Assembly: GCF_039534975.1 (NCBI RefSeq)
Contig: NZ_BAAAWH010000001.1
Location: forward strand, 3,348,001 to 3,412,000
From: Microbacterium terregens
GTDB taxonomy: Bacteria > Actinomycetota > Actinomycetes > Actinomycetales > Microbacteriaceae
Direction: 5' to 3'
Length of the DNA stretch: 64,000 nucleotides
The notes under the pieces were generated by a model. The model saw only the letters and a list, made by a program, of their open reading frames with translations. It searched no databases and was not told the DNA's origin. Below, in pieces: positions 26,411 to 35,934 of this stretch. The position numbers were made by a program, and so were the translations under genes. Each line of letters starts with the position of its first letter. The stretch's first letter is position 1.

Positions 26411-26930
26411 GCTCGCCTGTCGCGATCGGCAGGCGCGGCCGGCGTGTTGTGACAGGCGAACATCGCGCGGCCCCGCTCACCTGTCGCGATCTGCAGGCCC
26501 ACCCGGCATGTTGTGACAGGCGAGCATCACCCTCACGCGAGCATCGCGCGGACCCGCTCGCCTGTCGCGATCGGCAGGCGTGGGCGGCGTGTCGTGACGG
26601 CGAGCATCGCGCGGACCCGCTCGCCTGTCGCGATCGGCAGGCGCGGCCGGCGTGTCGTGACAGGCGAGCATCGCCCTCACGGGAGCATCACGCGGCCCCG
26701 CTCACCTGTCGCGATCCGCAGGCGCGGGCGGCGTGTCGTGACAGGCGAGCATCGCGCGGGCCCGCTCGCCTGTCACGATCGGCAGGCCCACCCGGCATGT
26801 TGTGACAGGCGAGCATCACGCGGGCCCGCTCGCCTGTCGCGGTCTGCAGCCCCGCTCACCTGTCGCGATCCGCAGGCGTGACCGGCGTGTCGTGACAGGC
26901 GAGCATCGCGCTCAGGCGAGCATCACCCCA
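26411..26930. repeat. Tandem array of long inverted-repeat units
   Basis: Eight units start at 26411, 26475, 26556, 26619, 26700, 26764, 26828 and 26854. Basic units are 63-64 bp. Units 2 and 4 (81 bp) and the last one carry about 17 extra bases with a second GAGCATC. Unit 7 is cut to 26 bp. Each full unit opens with GCTC(G/A)CCTGTC and closes with GACAGGCGAGC, forming a 14-15 bp stem around a loop of about 20-25 bases that comes in two variants (GCGCGGCCGGCGT-like and CCCACCCGGCAT-like). No ORF with good codon bias is present. This is a structured satellite of unknown function; see findings. Confidence 0.9.
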
Positions 26931-26978
26931 GGCGCGCATCGCAGATGCGCGCACCCGGGCGGAGGATCGCCGACGGCG

Positions 26979-27983
26979 TCAGGAGATGGCGGCGATGCGC
27001 CAGGATGCCTCGGCCGACGCTTCCGGGTCGAGCACGAGCAGACCGGTGTCGTAGTCGTACGACGCGGCGTTGAAGGCGTCGGGCGCGCAGGTCATCGGCT
27101 CGACAGCGAGGCCTGCTCGGTGACCCGGCACGCCAGCTCCCTTGTCCGAGGTGTGGATCTGCACCCAGGGGCACGCAGCATCCCACACCATCTCGACCCC
27201 GGAACCGGCTGCGATGCCCTCGCGCCCCGAGGCTCCGGGCGACGCACTGGCGGCGTCCGGAGAGGGCCCGGGGACGGTGAGGCGGACCGCGGCGAATCCC
27301 GCCTCGTCGCGCGTCAGCGCGGTGTATGCATGGTCGAGTTCGACCGTGCCGATCCGGCGGGCCTCGCGGAAGTCGAAACGCCCGGGGTCGTCGGAATCGA
27401 CCGCGCGCAGCTCGACGGGGATGAGGCGATCCGGGGTGACGGCGAGGACGTCCCGGGCGGGCAGCTCGAGGGTCCACTCGTCGACGCTTCCAGGCCCGGC
27501 CACCAGGTACGGGTGCGGTCCGGTGCCCCACGGCGCGGCATCCGGGCTCTCGTTCGTCGCCCGCACGGACTGGGTCAGGCCGTCCGGACCGAGGGAGAAC
27601 GTCGTCGCGACGAGGACGCGCCACGGGTACCCGGTCTGCGGCTCGATCGTCGCGGCGAGAGTGACGTGGCTCGGGCCCTTGTCGATCGGCTGGTAGTCGA
27701 GCCACGCTGCCAGGCCGTGCAGCGCGTGGTGGCGCGCCGGCTCGGTCAGCGGCACCTGCCGCTCGGCGCCCGCGAAGCTGTAGCGACCATCGACGATGCG
27801 GTTGGGCCACGGCGCGAGGGTCGCACCCCGATATGACGGGCGGACCTGATCGGCGTCATAGGGGACGACGAGGTCGCGTCCGCCGAACGTGAGGGAGCGC
27901 AGGGATGCCCCGACGCTGGCGATGACCGCCTCGTAATCCCCCGCCCGCAGGGCGTGCTGGGTACCTGAGAGAACTGTGCGCAT
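26979..27983 (-). CDS. galM: Aldose 1-epimerase
   Basis: 334-residue galactose-mutarotase-family protein. The N-terminal region contains GGRDLVVPYD, the substrate motif NRIVDGRY follows, then HHALHGL with the catalytic His, and TGPHPY with the second His. The catalytic base region is in GLAVEPMTCAPDAF. The ATG at 27983 lies 22 bases after the araA stop, without a good ribosome-binding site, so it may depend on coupling. It would interconvert anomers of imported arabinose or galactose. It is the last gene of the ara operon. Confidence 0.9.
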   Translation of the reverse strand: MRTVLSGTQHALRAGDYEAVIASVGASLRSLTFGGRDLVVPYDADQVRPSYRGATLAPWPNRIVDGRYSFAGAERQVPLTEPARHHALHGLAAWLDYQPIDKGPSHVTLAATIEPQTGYPWRVLVATTFSLGPDGLTQSVRATNESPDAAPWGTGPHPYLVAGPGSVDEWTLELPARDVLAVTPDRLIPVELRAVDSDDPGRFDFREARRIGTVELDHAYTALTRDEAGFAAVRLTVPGPSPDAASASPGASGREGIAAGSGVEMVWDAACPWVQIHTSDKGAGVPGHRAGLAVEPMTCAPDAFNAASYDYDTGLLVLDPEASAEASWRIAAIS

Positions 27984-28005
27984 AAGAGAGGTGCCCACGG
28001 ACGGA

Positions 28006-29517
28006 TCAGAAGCCCTGGGCCAGTCGATAATACGCCTGGTTCCAGCGAAGCTCCTTCTGGAAGTCGCGCACGGTCGTGGCCTCATCGATGACGAGCAGCT
28101 CGGTCTTGGCGATTTCGGCGAAGTCCCGGAACACCTCGATTCCGACGGCGGTCGTCATGACGGTGTGGTGGGCCGCCCCGGCAGCCAGCCAGCACGCCGC
28201 GCTGGTGGCGAAGTCCGGCTCGGGCTTCCACACGGCGCGGCCCACGGGGAGGTTCGGCAGATCGGGGGCCGTGACGTTCTCCACGACGTTCGCGACCAGG
28301 CGGAACCGGTCGCGCATGTCGCTCATGGCGACCACGAGCGCAGGACCCGGATCCGCCGTGAAGACCAGACGCACCGGGTCCTCCTTGCCCCCGATGCCGA
28401 GAGCATGCACCTCGAGGCGCGGCTTCGCGGTCGTCAGCGACGGCGAGACCTCGAGCATGTGAGCGCCGAGGATCCGCTCATGGCCCGGGACCAGGTCATA
28501 CGTGTAGTCCTCCATCAGGCTGGCGCCGCCGGGCAGGCCCGTGCCCATGACGTTCGCGACACGAACGAGGATCGCGGTCTTCCAGTCGCCCTCGGCACCG
28601 AAGCCGTATCCCTCGGCCATCAGGCGCTGGACGGCGAGGCCGGGCAGCTGCTTCAGCGCACCGAGGTCCTCGAACGACGTGGTGAACGCGCCGAAGCCGC
28701 CCCCTTCCAGGAACGATCGCAGACCCAGCTCGATGGCCGCACCGTCACGCAGCGACTGGTGCCGTGCTCCCCCGACGCGCAGCTCCGGAGCGACGTCGTA
28801 CAGGTCCTCGTACTCGGCGACGAGCGCGTCGACGTCGACGTCCGACGCGGCCTCCACTGCCTCCACCAGTTCATTGACACCCCACGTGTTCACCTGAACT
28901 CCGAAGCGCAGTTCGGCCTCGGTCTTGTCGCCCTCGGTGACGGCGACGTAACGCATGTTGTCGCCGAAGCGGGCGAGCTTGAGGGTGCGGACGGCCGCCC
29001 ATCCGGCGGCCGCGCGCTGCCAGTCCTCGATCTGCCGCCGCACCACGGGATTGCTGACGTGTCCGACGACCGTCTTCCGGGACACACCGAGACGCGTCTG
29101 GATGTAGCCGAATTCGCGGTCGCCGTGCGCGGCCTGATTGAGGTTCATGAAGTCGAAGTCGATGTCGGCCCAGGGCAGCTCGACATCGGCCTGCGTGTGC
29201 AGATGCAGCAGCGGCTTCCGCAGCGCGTCCAGGCCGCTGATCCACATCTTCGCCGGGCTGAACGTGTGCATCCAGGCGATCATCCCGAGGACGTCATCGC
29301 GGGCGTTCGCCTCGAGCGCGAGGCGGCGGATGCCGTCCGGGTCCTTGAGCACCGGCTTCCACACGACGGTCACCGGGAGGCCGCCCAGACCGTCGGCGAC
29401 CGCTCGCGACTGCGCTGCCACCTGCCGCAGCGTCTCTTCGCCGTAGAGGCTCTGGCTGCCGGTGACGAACCAGACCTCGTAGCCGTCGAGGGTCGTGTTC
29501 AGGGGGGTGCGGGTCAT
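28006..29517 (-). CDS. araA: L-arabinose isomerase
   Basis: 503 residues, the standard length for AraA, which converts L-arabinose to L-ribulose in the cytoplasm using Mn2+. Family landmarks include [11 protein letters not shown] at the start, [27 protein letters not shown] (with an active-site Glu), MEDYTYDL and the C-terminal HHTVMT. GGAGAAATGCG precedes the ATG. It follows araB by 59 bases in an araD-araB-araA-galM operon. Confidence 0.97.
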   Translation of the reverse strand: MTRTPLNTTLDGYEVWFVTGSQSLYGEETLRQVAAQSRAVADGLGGLPVTVVWKPVLKDPDGIRRLALEANARDDVLGMIAWMHTFSPAKMWISGLDALRKPLLHLHTQADVELPWADIDFDFMNLNQAAHGDREFGYIQTRLGVSRKTVVGHVSNPVVRRQIEDWQRAAAGWAAVRTLKLARFGDNMRYVAVTEGDKTEAELRFGVQVNTWGVNELVEAVEAASDVDVDALVAEYEDLYDVAPELRVGGARHQSLRDGAAIELGLRSFLEGGGFGAFTTSFEDLGALKQLPGLAVQRLMAEGYGFGAEGDWKTAILVRVANVMGTGLPGGASLMEDYTYDLVPGHERILGAHMLEVSPSLTTAKPRLEVHALGIGGKEDPVRLVFTADPGPALVVAMSDMRDRFRLVANVVENVTAPDLPNLPVGRAVWKPEPDFATSAACWLAAGAAHHTVMTTAVGIEVFRDFAEIAKTELLVIDEATTVRDFQKELRWNQAYYRLAQGF

Positions 29518-29576
29518 CGCATTTCTCCTCGGTCGATCGCTCCCGCAGGAGCGGCTGGTGCTGCGTTCATTCGGGC

Positions 29577-31163
29577 TCAGAGGTGCTCGACCGCCGCGCG
29601 CTCGACGGCCAGACCGGCGCGGTAGCGCTCGATGTAGGACGCGAATCCGGTGACGTCCTCGGGCTGCGGTTCGACGACATGGATGCCGGCGCCGGCGAAC
29701 ACGCGCCCCTCCAGGTATCCGGTCAGATCGCTGCGTGCGGCGTGGCCGAGGTACGAGGCCAGCACGGCCATCCCCCACGCCCCACCCTCCGACGCCGTGT
29801 CGCCGACCGCGACCGGCGCGTCGAGCATCCCGGCGAGAAGCCGCTGCGCCACACCCGCGGTTCGGAACATGCCGCCGTGGGCATACATCCGGTCGATGGT
29901 GACGCCCTCGCCCGCGAGGACACGCATTCCGAGGCTGAGCGTCGCGAAGACGCCGTAGAGCTGCGAACGCATGAAATTCGGCAGCGAGAGGCGGCTGTCG
30001 GGCGTGCGCACGAACAGGGGCCGTCCCTCGTCGAGCCCGGCGATGGGCTCGCCGGCGAGGTGGTTGTACGCCAGCAGGCCGCCCGCATCCGGCTCGCCCT
30101 GGAGAGCCTCGCGGAACAGGAGGTCGAACACCTCGTCGGGGCCGATCGGGTTGCCTGCCGCGGCGGCGAACCGGCCGAACAACCCCACCCACGCCGCGAG
30201 CTCGCTCGCGCCGTTGTTGCAGTGGACCATGGCCACCGGGTCGCCTGCGGGCGTGGTGACCAGATCCAGCTCATGGTGCACCTCGTCCAGGGGCCGCTCC
30301 AGCACAGTCATCGCGAAGATGCTCGTCCCTGCGCTGATATTGCCGGTGCGTGGGGCGACCGCGTTCGTGGCGACCATCCCGGTGCCCGCGTCACCTTCCG
30401 GTGGGCACAACAGGATGCCGGGGCGCAGACGGCCGGAACGGTCCAGAAGGGCGGCGCCCGCCGCTGTGAGTTCGCCCGCCGGCTGCCCCGCCACGAGCAC
30501 CTCGGGGAGCAGGTCGACGAGCCGAACCTCGGGCGCGGCATCCGCCACGAGCGCGTCGAAGCGCCGCAGCAGCCCCGCGTCGTAGTTCCTCGTGGCCGAG
30601 TCGATGGGGAACACCCCCGACGCATCGCCCACCCCGAGAACCGAGCGGCCGGTGAGGCGCTCGTGCACGTAACCGGCGAGCGTCGTGATGCGCCGCACCT
30701 GGGCGACATGCGGCTCACGATCGAGGACGGCTTGATAAAGGTGCGCGATCGACCATCGCAGCGGAATGTTGGTCCCGAACGCCTCGGACAGCTCGGATGC
30801 CGCCCGCCCGGTGTTCGTATTGCGCCAGGTGCGGAAGGGCACGAGCAGTTCGTCGTCGTCGCCGAACGCGAGGTAGCCGTGCATCATCGCGGAGACCCCG
30901 ATCGCGCCGATCGTCTCGACACGCTCGCCATGTCGCCGCTGGAGATCCTCGAGCATTCCGGTGTAGGCGGCCTGAACCCCCGACCAGACGTCTTCGAGGG
31001 AGTACGTCCACACGCGGCCCTCGAAGCGGTTCTCCCACTCGTGGCTGCCGACGGCCAGGACATCGGCCCCGTCATCACTGGAGATCAGGCACGCCTTGAT
31101 GCGCGTCGATCCGAGTTCGATGCCCAGCGAGGTCCGTCCGGCCCGGATGGCCTCGGCGCTCAT
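29577..31163 (-). CDS. araB: FGGY-family ribulokinase
   Basis: 528-residue sugar kinase. The N-terminal phosphate loop [10 protein letters not shown] and the substrate motif MMHGYLAF are visible, with the ATPase-side GTSIFAM and [13 protein letters not shown] motifs in the C-terminal domain. It is closer in style to xylulokinase-like actinobacterial AraB than to the E. coli enzyme. Between araA and araD it should phosphorylate L-ribulose to L-ribulose-5-phosphate. Its ATG overlaps the araD stop by four bases. Confidence 0.92.
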   Translation of the reverse strand: MSAEAIRAGRTSLGIELGSTRIKACLISSDDGADVLAVGSHEWENRFEGRVWTYSLEDVWSGVQAAYTGMLEDLQRRHGERVETIGAIGVSAMMHGYLAFGDDDELLVPFRTWRNTNTGRAASELSEAFGTNIPLRWSIAHLYQAVLDREPHVAQVRRITTLAGYVHERLTGRSVLGVGDASGVFPIDSATRNYDAGLLRRFDALVADAAPEVRLVDLLPEVLVAGQPAGELTAAGAALLDRSGRLRPGILLCPPEGDAGTGMVATNAVAPRTGNISAGTSIFAMTVLERPLDEVHHELDLVTTPAGDPVAMVHCNNGASELAAWVGLFGRFAAAAGNPIGPDEVFDLLFREALQGEPDAGGLLAYNHLAGEPIAGLDEGRPLFVRTPDSRLSLPNFMRSQLYGVFATLSLGMRVLAGEGVTIDRMYAHGGMFRTAGVAQRLLAGMLDAPVAVGDTASEGGAWGMAVLASYLGHAARSDLTGYLEGRVFAGAGIHVVEPQPEDVTGFASYIERYRAGLAVERAAVEHL

Positions 31164-31885
31164 CGCGGCTCCTCGAGAGCACGGCGGTCATCGGTCGCCT
31201 GGCCGTACACGTTCTGATAGCGCCGGAAGAGCGAATCGATCCTGTCCTGCGGGATGGGGATGAGGGGTCCGGCTTCGCGAGCGATGTGGACGGTTCGCGC
31301 GGCGTCCTCGCACATGACCGCCGCCTTCACGGCGTCCTCCGCCGAGACGCCGATCGTGAACGGGCCGTGATTCTGCATCAGCACCGCACGGGAGCGGTGG
31401 CCGCGGAGCGTATCGACGATGCCGCGGCCGATCGAGTCGTCGCCGATCATCGCGAATGGGCCGACCGGAATCGGCCCGCCGAACTCGTCGGCCATCCCGG
31501 TGATCACGCACGGGATCTCCTCGCCGCGGGCTGCCCACGCCACGGCATAGGTGGAGTGGGTGTGCACGACCCCGCCGATCTGGGGCATGTTCCGGTACAC
31601 GTACGCGTGCGCGGCGGTGTCGCTCGACGGACCACGCTCGCTGCCGGGTGTACCCGGGACGACCGCGCCGTCGAGGTCGCACAGGATCATGTTCTCGGGT
31701 GCCAGATCGTCGTACGCGACGCCCGACGGCTTGATCACGAAGAGAGGGGCGCCGGGCACGCGTCCTGAGACGTTGCCCCCAGTCCATACGACGAGCCCGT
31801 AGCGGACCAGTTCGCCATGCAGTCGCGCGACGTCGCTGCGCACACCGGCGATGGTCGTCTCGAGCTCGGGGCTGAAAGTCGTCAC
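31160..31885 (-). CDS. araD: L-ribulose-5-phosphate 4-epimerase
   Basis: 241-residue class II aldolase/epimerase. Zinc ligands are in THSTYA and QNHGPF, and the phosphate loop in TGGNVSGR and KPSGV. It makes D-xylulose-5-phosphate for the pentose phosphate pathway. I start at the GTG at 31885, preceded by GGAGGG; a longer open frame would overlap the operator. It is the first gene of the operon, directly behind the TGTTACCGGTAACA palindrome. Confidence 0.94.
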   Translation of the reverse strand: MTTFSPELETTIAGVRSDVARLHGELVRYGLVVWTGGNVSGRVPGAPLFVIKPSGVAYDDLAPENMILCDLDGAVVPGTPGSERGPSSDTAAHAYVYRNMPQIGGVVHTHSTYAVAWAARGEEIPCVITGMADEFGGPIPVGPFAMIGDDSIGRGIVDTLRGHRSRAVLMQNHGPFTIGVSAEDAVKAAVMCEDAARTVHIAREAGPLIPIPQDRIDSLFRRYQNVYGQATDDRRALEEPR

Positions 31886-31940
31886 GCGGACCCTCCATTG
31901 GGACGTGGGAGCGGCGCCACGAGACGCCGGCATACGGCTG

Positions 31941-31968
31941 CGAAGCATGTTACCGGTAACATCCTTCG
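31941..31968. promoter_or_regulatory. LacI operator of the araD operon
   Basis: The core ATGTTACCGGTAACAT (31947-31962) is a perfect 16-bp palindrome with a CG centre, extended by CGAAG and CTTCG flanks. It lies 62 bases upstream of the araD GTG and matches the site before the importer gene at 33152. Confidence 0.85.
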
Positions 31969-31999
31969 CACGCCACTCGGCTCACCGCGTTGGCGGACC

Positions 32000-33007
32000 T
32001 CACACGCGGCGAGCGCTCCGGCGCACGATCAGTTCGGGCGCGGCGATGGCGATGGATGCCGCGGCCTGCGGCTCGGCGAGCACGTGCGCGATGCAACGCG
32101 CCGCCTCGCCCGCGACGTCCAGGCGCACCGTGGTCAGCGGGGGGCGGTAGAACGCGGCATCCGGGTTGTCATCGACACCGACGATGCTCACGTCGTCGGG
32201 AACGGACAGCCCCGCATCGACGACACCGGCGATGAGCCCCAGCGCCATCTGATCGTTCCCGGCGAAGACGGCGGTGGGACCCTCGCCGGCGCGGATCGCC
32301 GCGGCGATCTCGGTCGCCGCCCTCATCCCCGACGCGGCACTCCAGTCCCCCCGCCAGACGCCGGCGGATGCGAGCCCGTGCGCGTTCATCGCGGCATCGA
32401 AGCCCTCGGCTCGCGCCTGAGCTTCCAGCCATTCCTCCGGACCGGCGAGGTGAGCGATCCGCGCGTGCCCGGCCTCGACGAGGTGATCGACGGCGATTCT
32501 CGCGGCGTCCCGCTGCAGTTCCGACGCATCAGGGCCGTGGAGCGCCACGACGGGCACGCCGACCCCCGCCGACCCGATCGCGGCAAGAGTGCGCGCATGC
32601 GGGGCCACGACGACGATGCCGTCCACACCCTGCGCGGACAGGTGCCGGGCGGCGTGGACGACGGATGCCGGATCCCCGGCGTCCGCGTACGCCGCAGTGA
32701 TCCAGCGTCCGGCGGCGCGGGCCGCAGCCTCGAGGGCGAGGATGCCGATCGCCGGTCCATACATGTTCGCGTCAGACGCGAGGATGCCGATGGTGCGGGT
32801 GCGCTTCGTGCCGAGCGCGCGCGCGGCATTGTTGACGCGGTAGTCCAGCGCGGCCATGGCATCGACCACGCGCTGACGGGTCTCCTCGCGGATGCCGGGG
32901 TGATCGTTGATCACGCGGGAGACGGTCTGCGTCGAGACCCCGGCGGCACGGGCCACGTCGCGTACGCCCACGCGCTCCGATGACCGGGAGGACGCGGATT
33001 CACTCAT
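32000..33007 (-). CDS. LacI family transcriptional regulator (arabinose regulon)
   Basis: 335-residue LacI/GalR protein. The helix-turn-helix is VRDVARAAGVSTQTVSRVI and the hinge contains YRVNNAARAL; a sugar-sensing domain ends with VGVDDNPDA. It lies between two sets of near-identical operators, one before araD and one before the importer, making it the probable repressor of both, with L-arabinose or a derivative as inducer. Its own promoter faces the importer across 268 bases that hold two of these operators, so it may be autoregulated. Confidence 0.92.
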   Translation of the reverse strand: MSESASSRSSERVGVRDVARAAGVSTQTVSRVINDHPGIREETRQRVVDAMAALDYRVNNAARALGTKRTRTIGILASDANMYGPAIGILALEAAARAAGRWITAAYADAGDPASVVHAARHLSAQGVDGIVVVAPHARTLAAIGSAGVGVPVVALHGPDASELQRDAARIAVDHLVEAGHARIAHLAGPEEWLEAQARAEGFDAAMNAHGLASAGVWRGDWSAASGMRAATEIAAAIRAGEGPTAVFAGNDQMALGLIAGVVDAGLSVPDDVSIVGVDDNPDAAFYRPPLTTVRLDVAGEAARCIAHVLAEPQAAASIAIAAPELIVRRSARRV

Positions 33008-33151
33008 GGGCCCAGGCTAGCCGCGCGAGACCCGACCTCCGACCCGACGGGCGCGCACCCAGCGCACGGATGTGATCGCTCACTCGGGCACGCGCGGCGA
33101 CCGTGGTCGGATGGCTCCATCCAGGTCAGGGAGAGCCCCTGCGTTACCGAA

Positions 33152-33167
33152 ATGTTACCGCTAACAT
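33152..33167. promoter_or_regulatory. LacI operator O1 of the importer operon
   Basis: ATGTTACCGCTAACAT differs from the araD palindrome at one base. It lies 109 bases before the binding-protein ATG. A partial half-site GTTACCG is just upstream at about 33143. Confidence 0.8.
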
Positions 33168-33183
33168 CTTGCGCACCCAGCGA

Positions 33184-33199
33184 ATGTGAAGGCTAACAT
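33184..33199. promoter_or_regulatory. LacI operator O2 of the importer operon (degenerate)
   Basis: ATGTGAAGGCTAACAT keeps the outer ATGT and TAACAT halves. Its centre is 32 bp (three helical turns) from O1, so two dimers could bind on the same DNA face. Confidence 0.6.
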
Positions 33200-33275
33200 T
33201 CAGTCACGCCGCCGCCCGCGACGCGGCGGCACCAACCGGCAGCGGTGCCGGACCCGAACGAGGAGGTTTGTGGTT

Positions 33276-34268
33276 ATGAGAAAGAACATTCTCGCCGGCG
33301 GTGCCCTGCTGGCAGCGTTGGCGCTCGTGGCGACGGGCTGTGCCAGCTCAGGTGGCGGCAGCAGTGAGGGCGGCGACGGCGGTGGCGGTGACGAACTGAT
33401 CACGGTCGGCTTCGCGCAGACGGGTTCGGAATCGGGCTGGCGCAGTGCCAACACCGAGTCGATGAAGACGGCGTTCTCCACCGAGAACGGCTTCGAGCTC
33501 ACCTTCAACGCCGCCGACAACGACACCGCGGCCCAGATCGCCGCTGTCCGCGACTTCATCAACCAGGGCGTCGACGCGATCGTGATCGCCCCGATCGTCG
33601 AAGACGGCTGGGACGACGTCCTGCAGGAGGCCGCGGATGCCGAGATCCCGGTCATCCTCGAAGACCGCACGGTCTCATCTTCGGACGACCTGTTCGCCAG
33701 CTGGGTTGGCCTTGACTTCAAGAAGGAGGGCGTCATGGCGGGCGAGTGGGCCGCCGAGACGTTCGGCGACACCCCGACCAAGATGGTCGTCCTGGAGGGA
33801 ACCACCGGCTCCGCGCCGGCCAACGATCGAGCGGAAGGATTCGACGAGGCGATCGACGGAACCGCCATCGAGAAGATCGACTCGCAGACCGGGGACTTCA
33901 CCCGCGACGGCGGCAAGACGGTCATGGAGGGCTTCCTCCAGAAGTACGGCGCCGACGGGATCGACCTGGTGTACGCGCACAACGACGACATGGCCCTCGG
34001 CGCGATCGAGGCGATCGAGGCCGCCGGCGCCGTGCCGGGCGTGGACATCCAGATCGTCTCGATCGACGCGGTCAAGGACGGGATGCAGGCACTCGTCGAC
34101 GGCAAGATCAACTTCATCGTCGAATGCAACCCGCTTCTGGGCGAACTGGCGGCAGGACTCGTGAAGGACGTCCTGGCCGGCGATGAGGTCGAGAAGAAGG
34201 TCTACGTGAGCGACCAGACCTTCACGCAGGAGCAGGCAGCCGAGGTCCTCGACGACCGCCTGTACTGA
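33276..34268 (+). CDS. ABC sugar-binding lipoprotein (YtfQ/ribose-type)
   Basis: 330-residue periplasmic-binding-protein type 1 lipoprotein. The signal ends in ATGC near residue 22, followed by a Gly/Ser-rich linker. The mature core (VGFAQTGSESGWR, then DFINQGVDAIVIAP) is closest to YtfQ, which binds furanose sugars including galactofuranose and L-arabinofuranose. The ATG follows GAGGAGG with nine-base spacing. It is the first gene of the importer operon and lies under the arabinose-type operators. Confidence 0.92.
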   Translation: MRKNILAGGALLAALALVATGCASSGGGSSEGGDGGGGDELITVGFAQTGSESGWRSANTESMKTAFSTENGFELTFNAADNDTAAQIAAVRDFINQGVDAIVIAPIVEDGWDDVLQEAADAEIPVILEDRTVSSSDDLFASWVGLDFKKEGVMAGEWAAETFGDTPTKMVVLEGTTGSAPANDRAEGFDEAIDGTAIEKIDSQTGDFTRDGGKTVMEGFLQKYGADGIDLVYAHNDDMALGAIEAIEAAGAVPGVDIQIVSIDAVKDGMQALVDGKINFIVECNPLLGELAAGLVKDVLAGDEVEKKVYVSDQTFTQEQAAEVLDDRLY

Positions 34269-34323
34269 CGCGACGCGAATCACCTGTATCGACCGACCGA
34301 TCCTGTACCAAGGTAGGTCAAGA

Positions 34324-34365
34324 GCACGCCGCCGGGGGACCCCTCAGGTCCCCCGGCCGGCGTGC
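34324..34365 (+). terminator. Intercistronic hairpin (possible attenuator or mRNA stabiliser)
   Basis: GCACGCCG pairs with CGGCGTGC and GGGGGACC with GGTCCCCC around a CCTCA loop. It lies 55 bases after the binding-protein stop and has no U tract. Such hairpins often let the binding protein be made in excess over the membrane parts. Confidence 0.6.
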
Positions 34366-34398
34366 GGACGAGAAGCTCGGAAAGGCAGCTGAGTCACC

Positions 34399-35934
34399 AT
34401 GCCCGCGGACACCGCCGTCCCCCCGGTCGTCGAGATGACCGGGATCACGATCCGATTCCCCGGCGTGCTCGCGCTGGACGCCGTCGACTTCTCTCTTCGC
34501 CCCGGCGAGGTCCACGCACTGATGGGCGAGAACGGCGCCGGCAAATCGACCCTCATCAAAGCGCTGACGGGCGTCTACTCGGTGGATGCGGGGACGATCG
34601 TCGTCAACGGCCGGCCGCGCAGCTTCAGCAGCACGGCGGATGCGCAGAGCGCCGGAATCTCGACCGTGTACCAGGAAGTCAATCTGTGCGCGAACCTCTC
34701 GGTCGGCGAGAACGTCATGCTCGGACACGAGCCGCGCCGCGGTGGCGGAATCGACTGGAAAGCCACACATCGCGAAGCCGCGGCGCACCTGGAGAACCTC
34801 GGGCTGGCCCTGGACACGCAGTCGATGCTCTCCAGCCACTCGATCGCCGTCCAGCAGCTCGTCGCCATCGGCCGTGCCATGGTTCTCGACGCGAAGGCTC
34901 TCATCCTGGACGAGCCGACGTCGAGCCTCGATCGCGGTGAGGTCGAGCAGCTCTTCAGCGTCATCCGCGACCTGCGCGGACGAGGAGTCGCGATCTTGTT
35001 CGTGAGCCACTTCCTCGACCAGGTGTACGAGATATCCGATCGGATCACCGTCCTGCGCAACGGACAGCTGGTCGGTGAGTACGCGATCGACGAGCTTCCG
35101 CGCGGCGCGTTGGTGACGAAGATGATCGGCCGCGAGCTCGACGAACTCGCCGCGCTCGCCTCGGTGGCCGATCGGGCGATCGACCGCACCGGCACCCCCG
35201 TCCTGCAGGCGACCGGCGTCGGTCGCCGCGGCGTGCTGGAACCCGCTGACATCGCGGTCTATGACGGCGAAGTCGTCGGCATCGCAGGCCTGCTCGGCTC
35301 AGGTCGTACCGAACTGGTCCGCCTGCTCTACGGTGCCGATCGGGCAGACTCCGGTCAGCTCGAGGTGAGGGGCAGAACCACCAGGCACACCACTCCGCGG
35401 CATGCGATCGAGAACCGGATCGCGTTCTCGTCGGAGGACCGGCGCGCCGAAGGCATCATCGCCGACCTCACCGTCGCCGAGAACATCGTCCTCGGAATCC
35501 AGGCACGACGCGGCGCGATGCGCAGGGTCAGCCGTGCCGAAGCGGATGCCGTCGTCGCGGAGTACATGGCCGCCCTCGGGGTCCGGCCTGCCGCGCCGGG
35601 CATGCTGGCCGGCAACCTCTCGGGCGGCAACCAGCAGAAGGTGCTGCTGGCCCGCTGGCTGGCGACGGCGCCGACACTGATCGTCCTGGACGAGCCGACG
35701 CGAGGCATCGACGTCGGAGCCAAGGCCGACATCCAGCGCAAGGTCGCCGAACTCAGCGCCCAGGGACTCTCGGTCGTCTTCATCTCCTCGGAGCTGGAGG
35801 AGGTGCTGCGTCTGGCGCAGCGCGTCGTCGTCATGCGCGACCGACGCAAGATCGGCGAGCTCGATTCCAGTGGTGTGTCGATCGATGACCTCATCGAGTA
35901 CATCGCCAACAAGAGAGAAGAGAGCGTCGCATGA
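34399..35934 (+). CDS. Sugar ABC transporter ATP-binding protein (RbsA/YtfR-type, copy 1)
   Basis: 511-residue double ATPase. Domain 1 has Walker A GENGAGKST and Walker B LILDEPTSSLD. Domain 2 has a degenerate Walker A (GLLGSGRTE), the signature LSGGNQQK and Walker B LIVLDEPTRGID. This asymmetry is normal for the CUT2 class. It is coupled by ATGA to the first permease gene. It powers uptake of the sugar bound by the 33276 lipoprotein. Confidence 0.95.
   Translation: MPADTAVPPVVEMTGITIRFPGVLALDAVDFSLRPGEVHALMGENGAGKSTLIKALTGVYSVDAGTIVVNGRPRSFSSTADAQSAGISTVYQEVNLCANLSVGENVMLGHEPRRGGGIDWKATHREAAAHLENLGLALDTQSMLSSHSIAVQQLVAIGRAMVLDAKALILDEPTSSLDRGEVEQLFSVIRDLRGRGVAILFVSHFLDQVYEISDRITVLRNGQLVGEYAIDELPRGALVTKMIGRELDELAALASVADRAIDRTGTPVLQATGVGRRGVLEPADIAVYDGEVVGIAGLLGSGRTELVRLLYGADRADSGQLEVRGRTTRHTTPRHAIENRIAFSSEDRRAEGIIADLTVAENIVLGIQARRGAMRRVSRAEADAVVAEYMAALGVRPAAPGMLAGNLSGGNQQKVLLARWLATAPTLIVLDEPTRGIDVGAKADIQRKVAELSAQGLSVVFISSELEEVLRLAQRVVVMRDRRKIGELDSSGVSIDDLIEYIANKREESVA

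Noticed and set aside
26449-26881. Repetitive open frames on the + strand through the array
   Set aside because: They arise because 63-bp units keep frame; there is no ribosome-binding site and the peptide is only a copy of the DNA repeat.
26411-26930. CRISPR array
   Set aside because: Both arms and loops are conserved between units; there are no unique spacers and no cas genes in the window.
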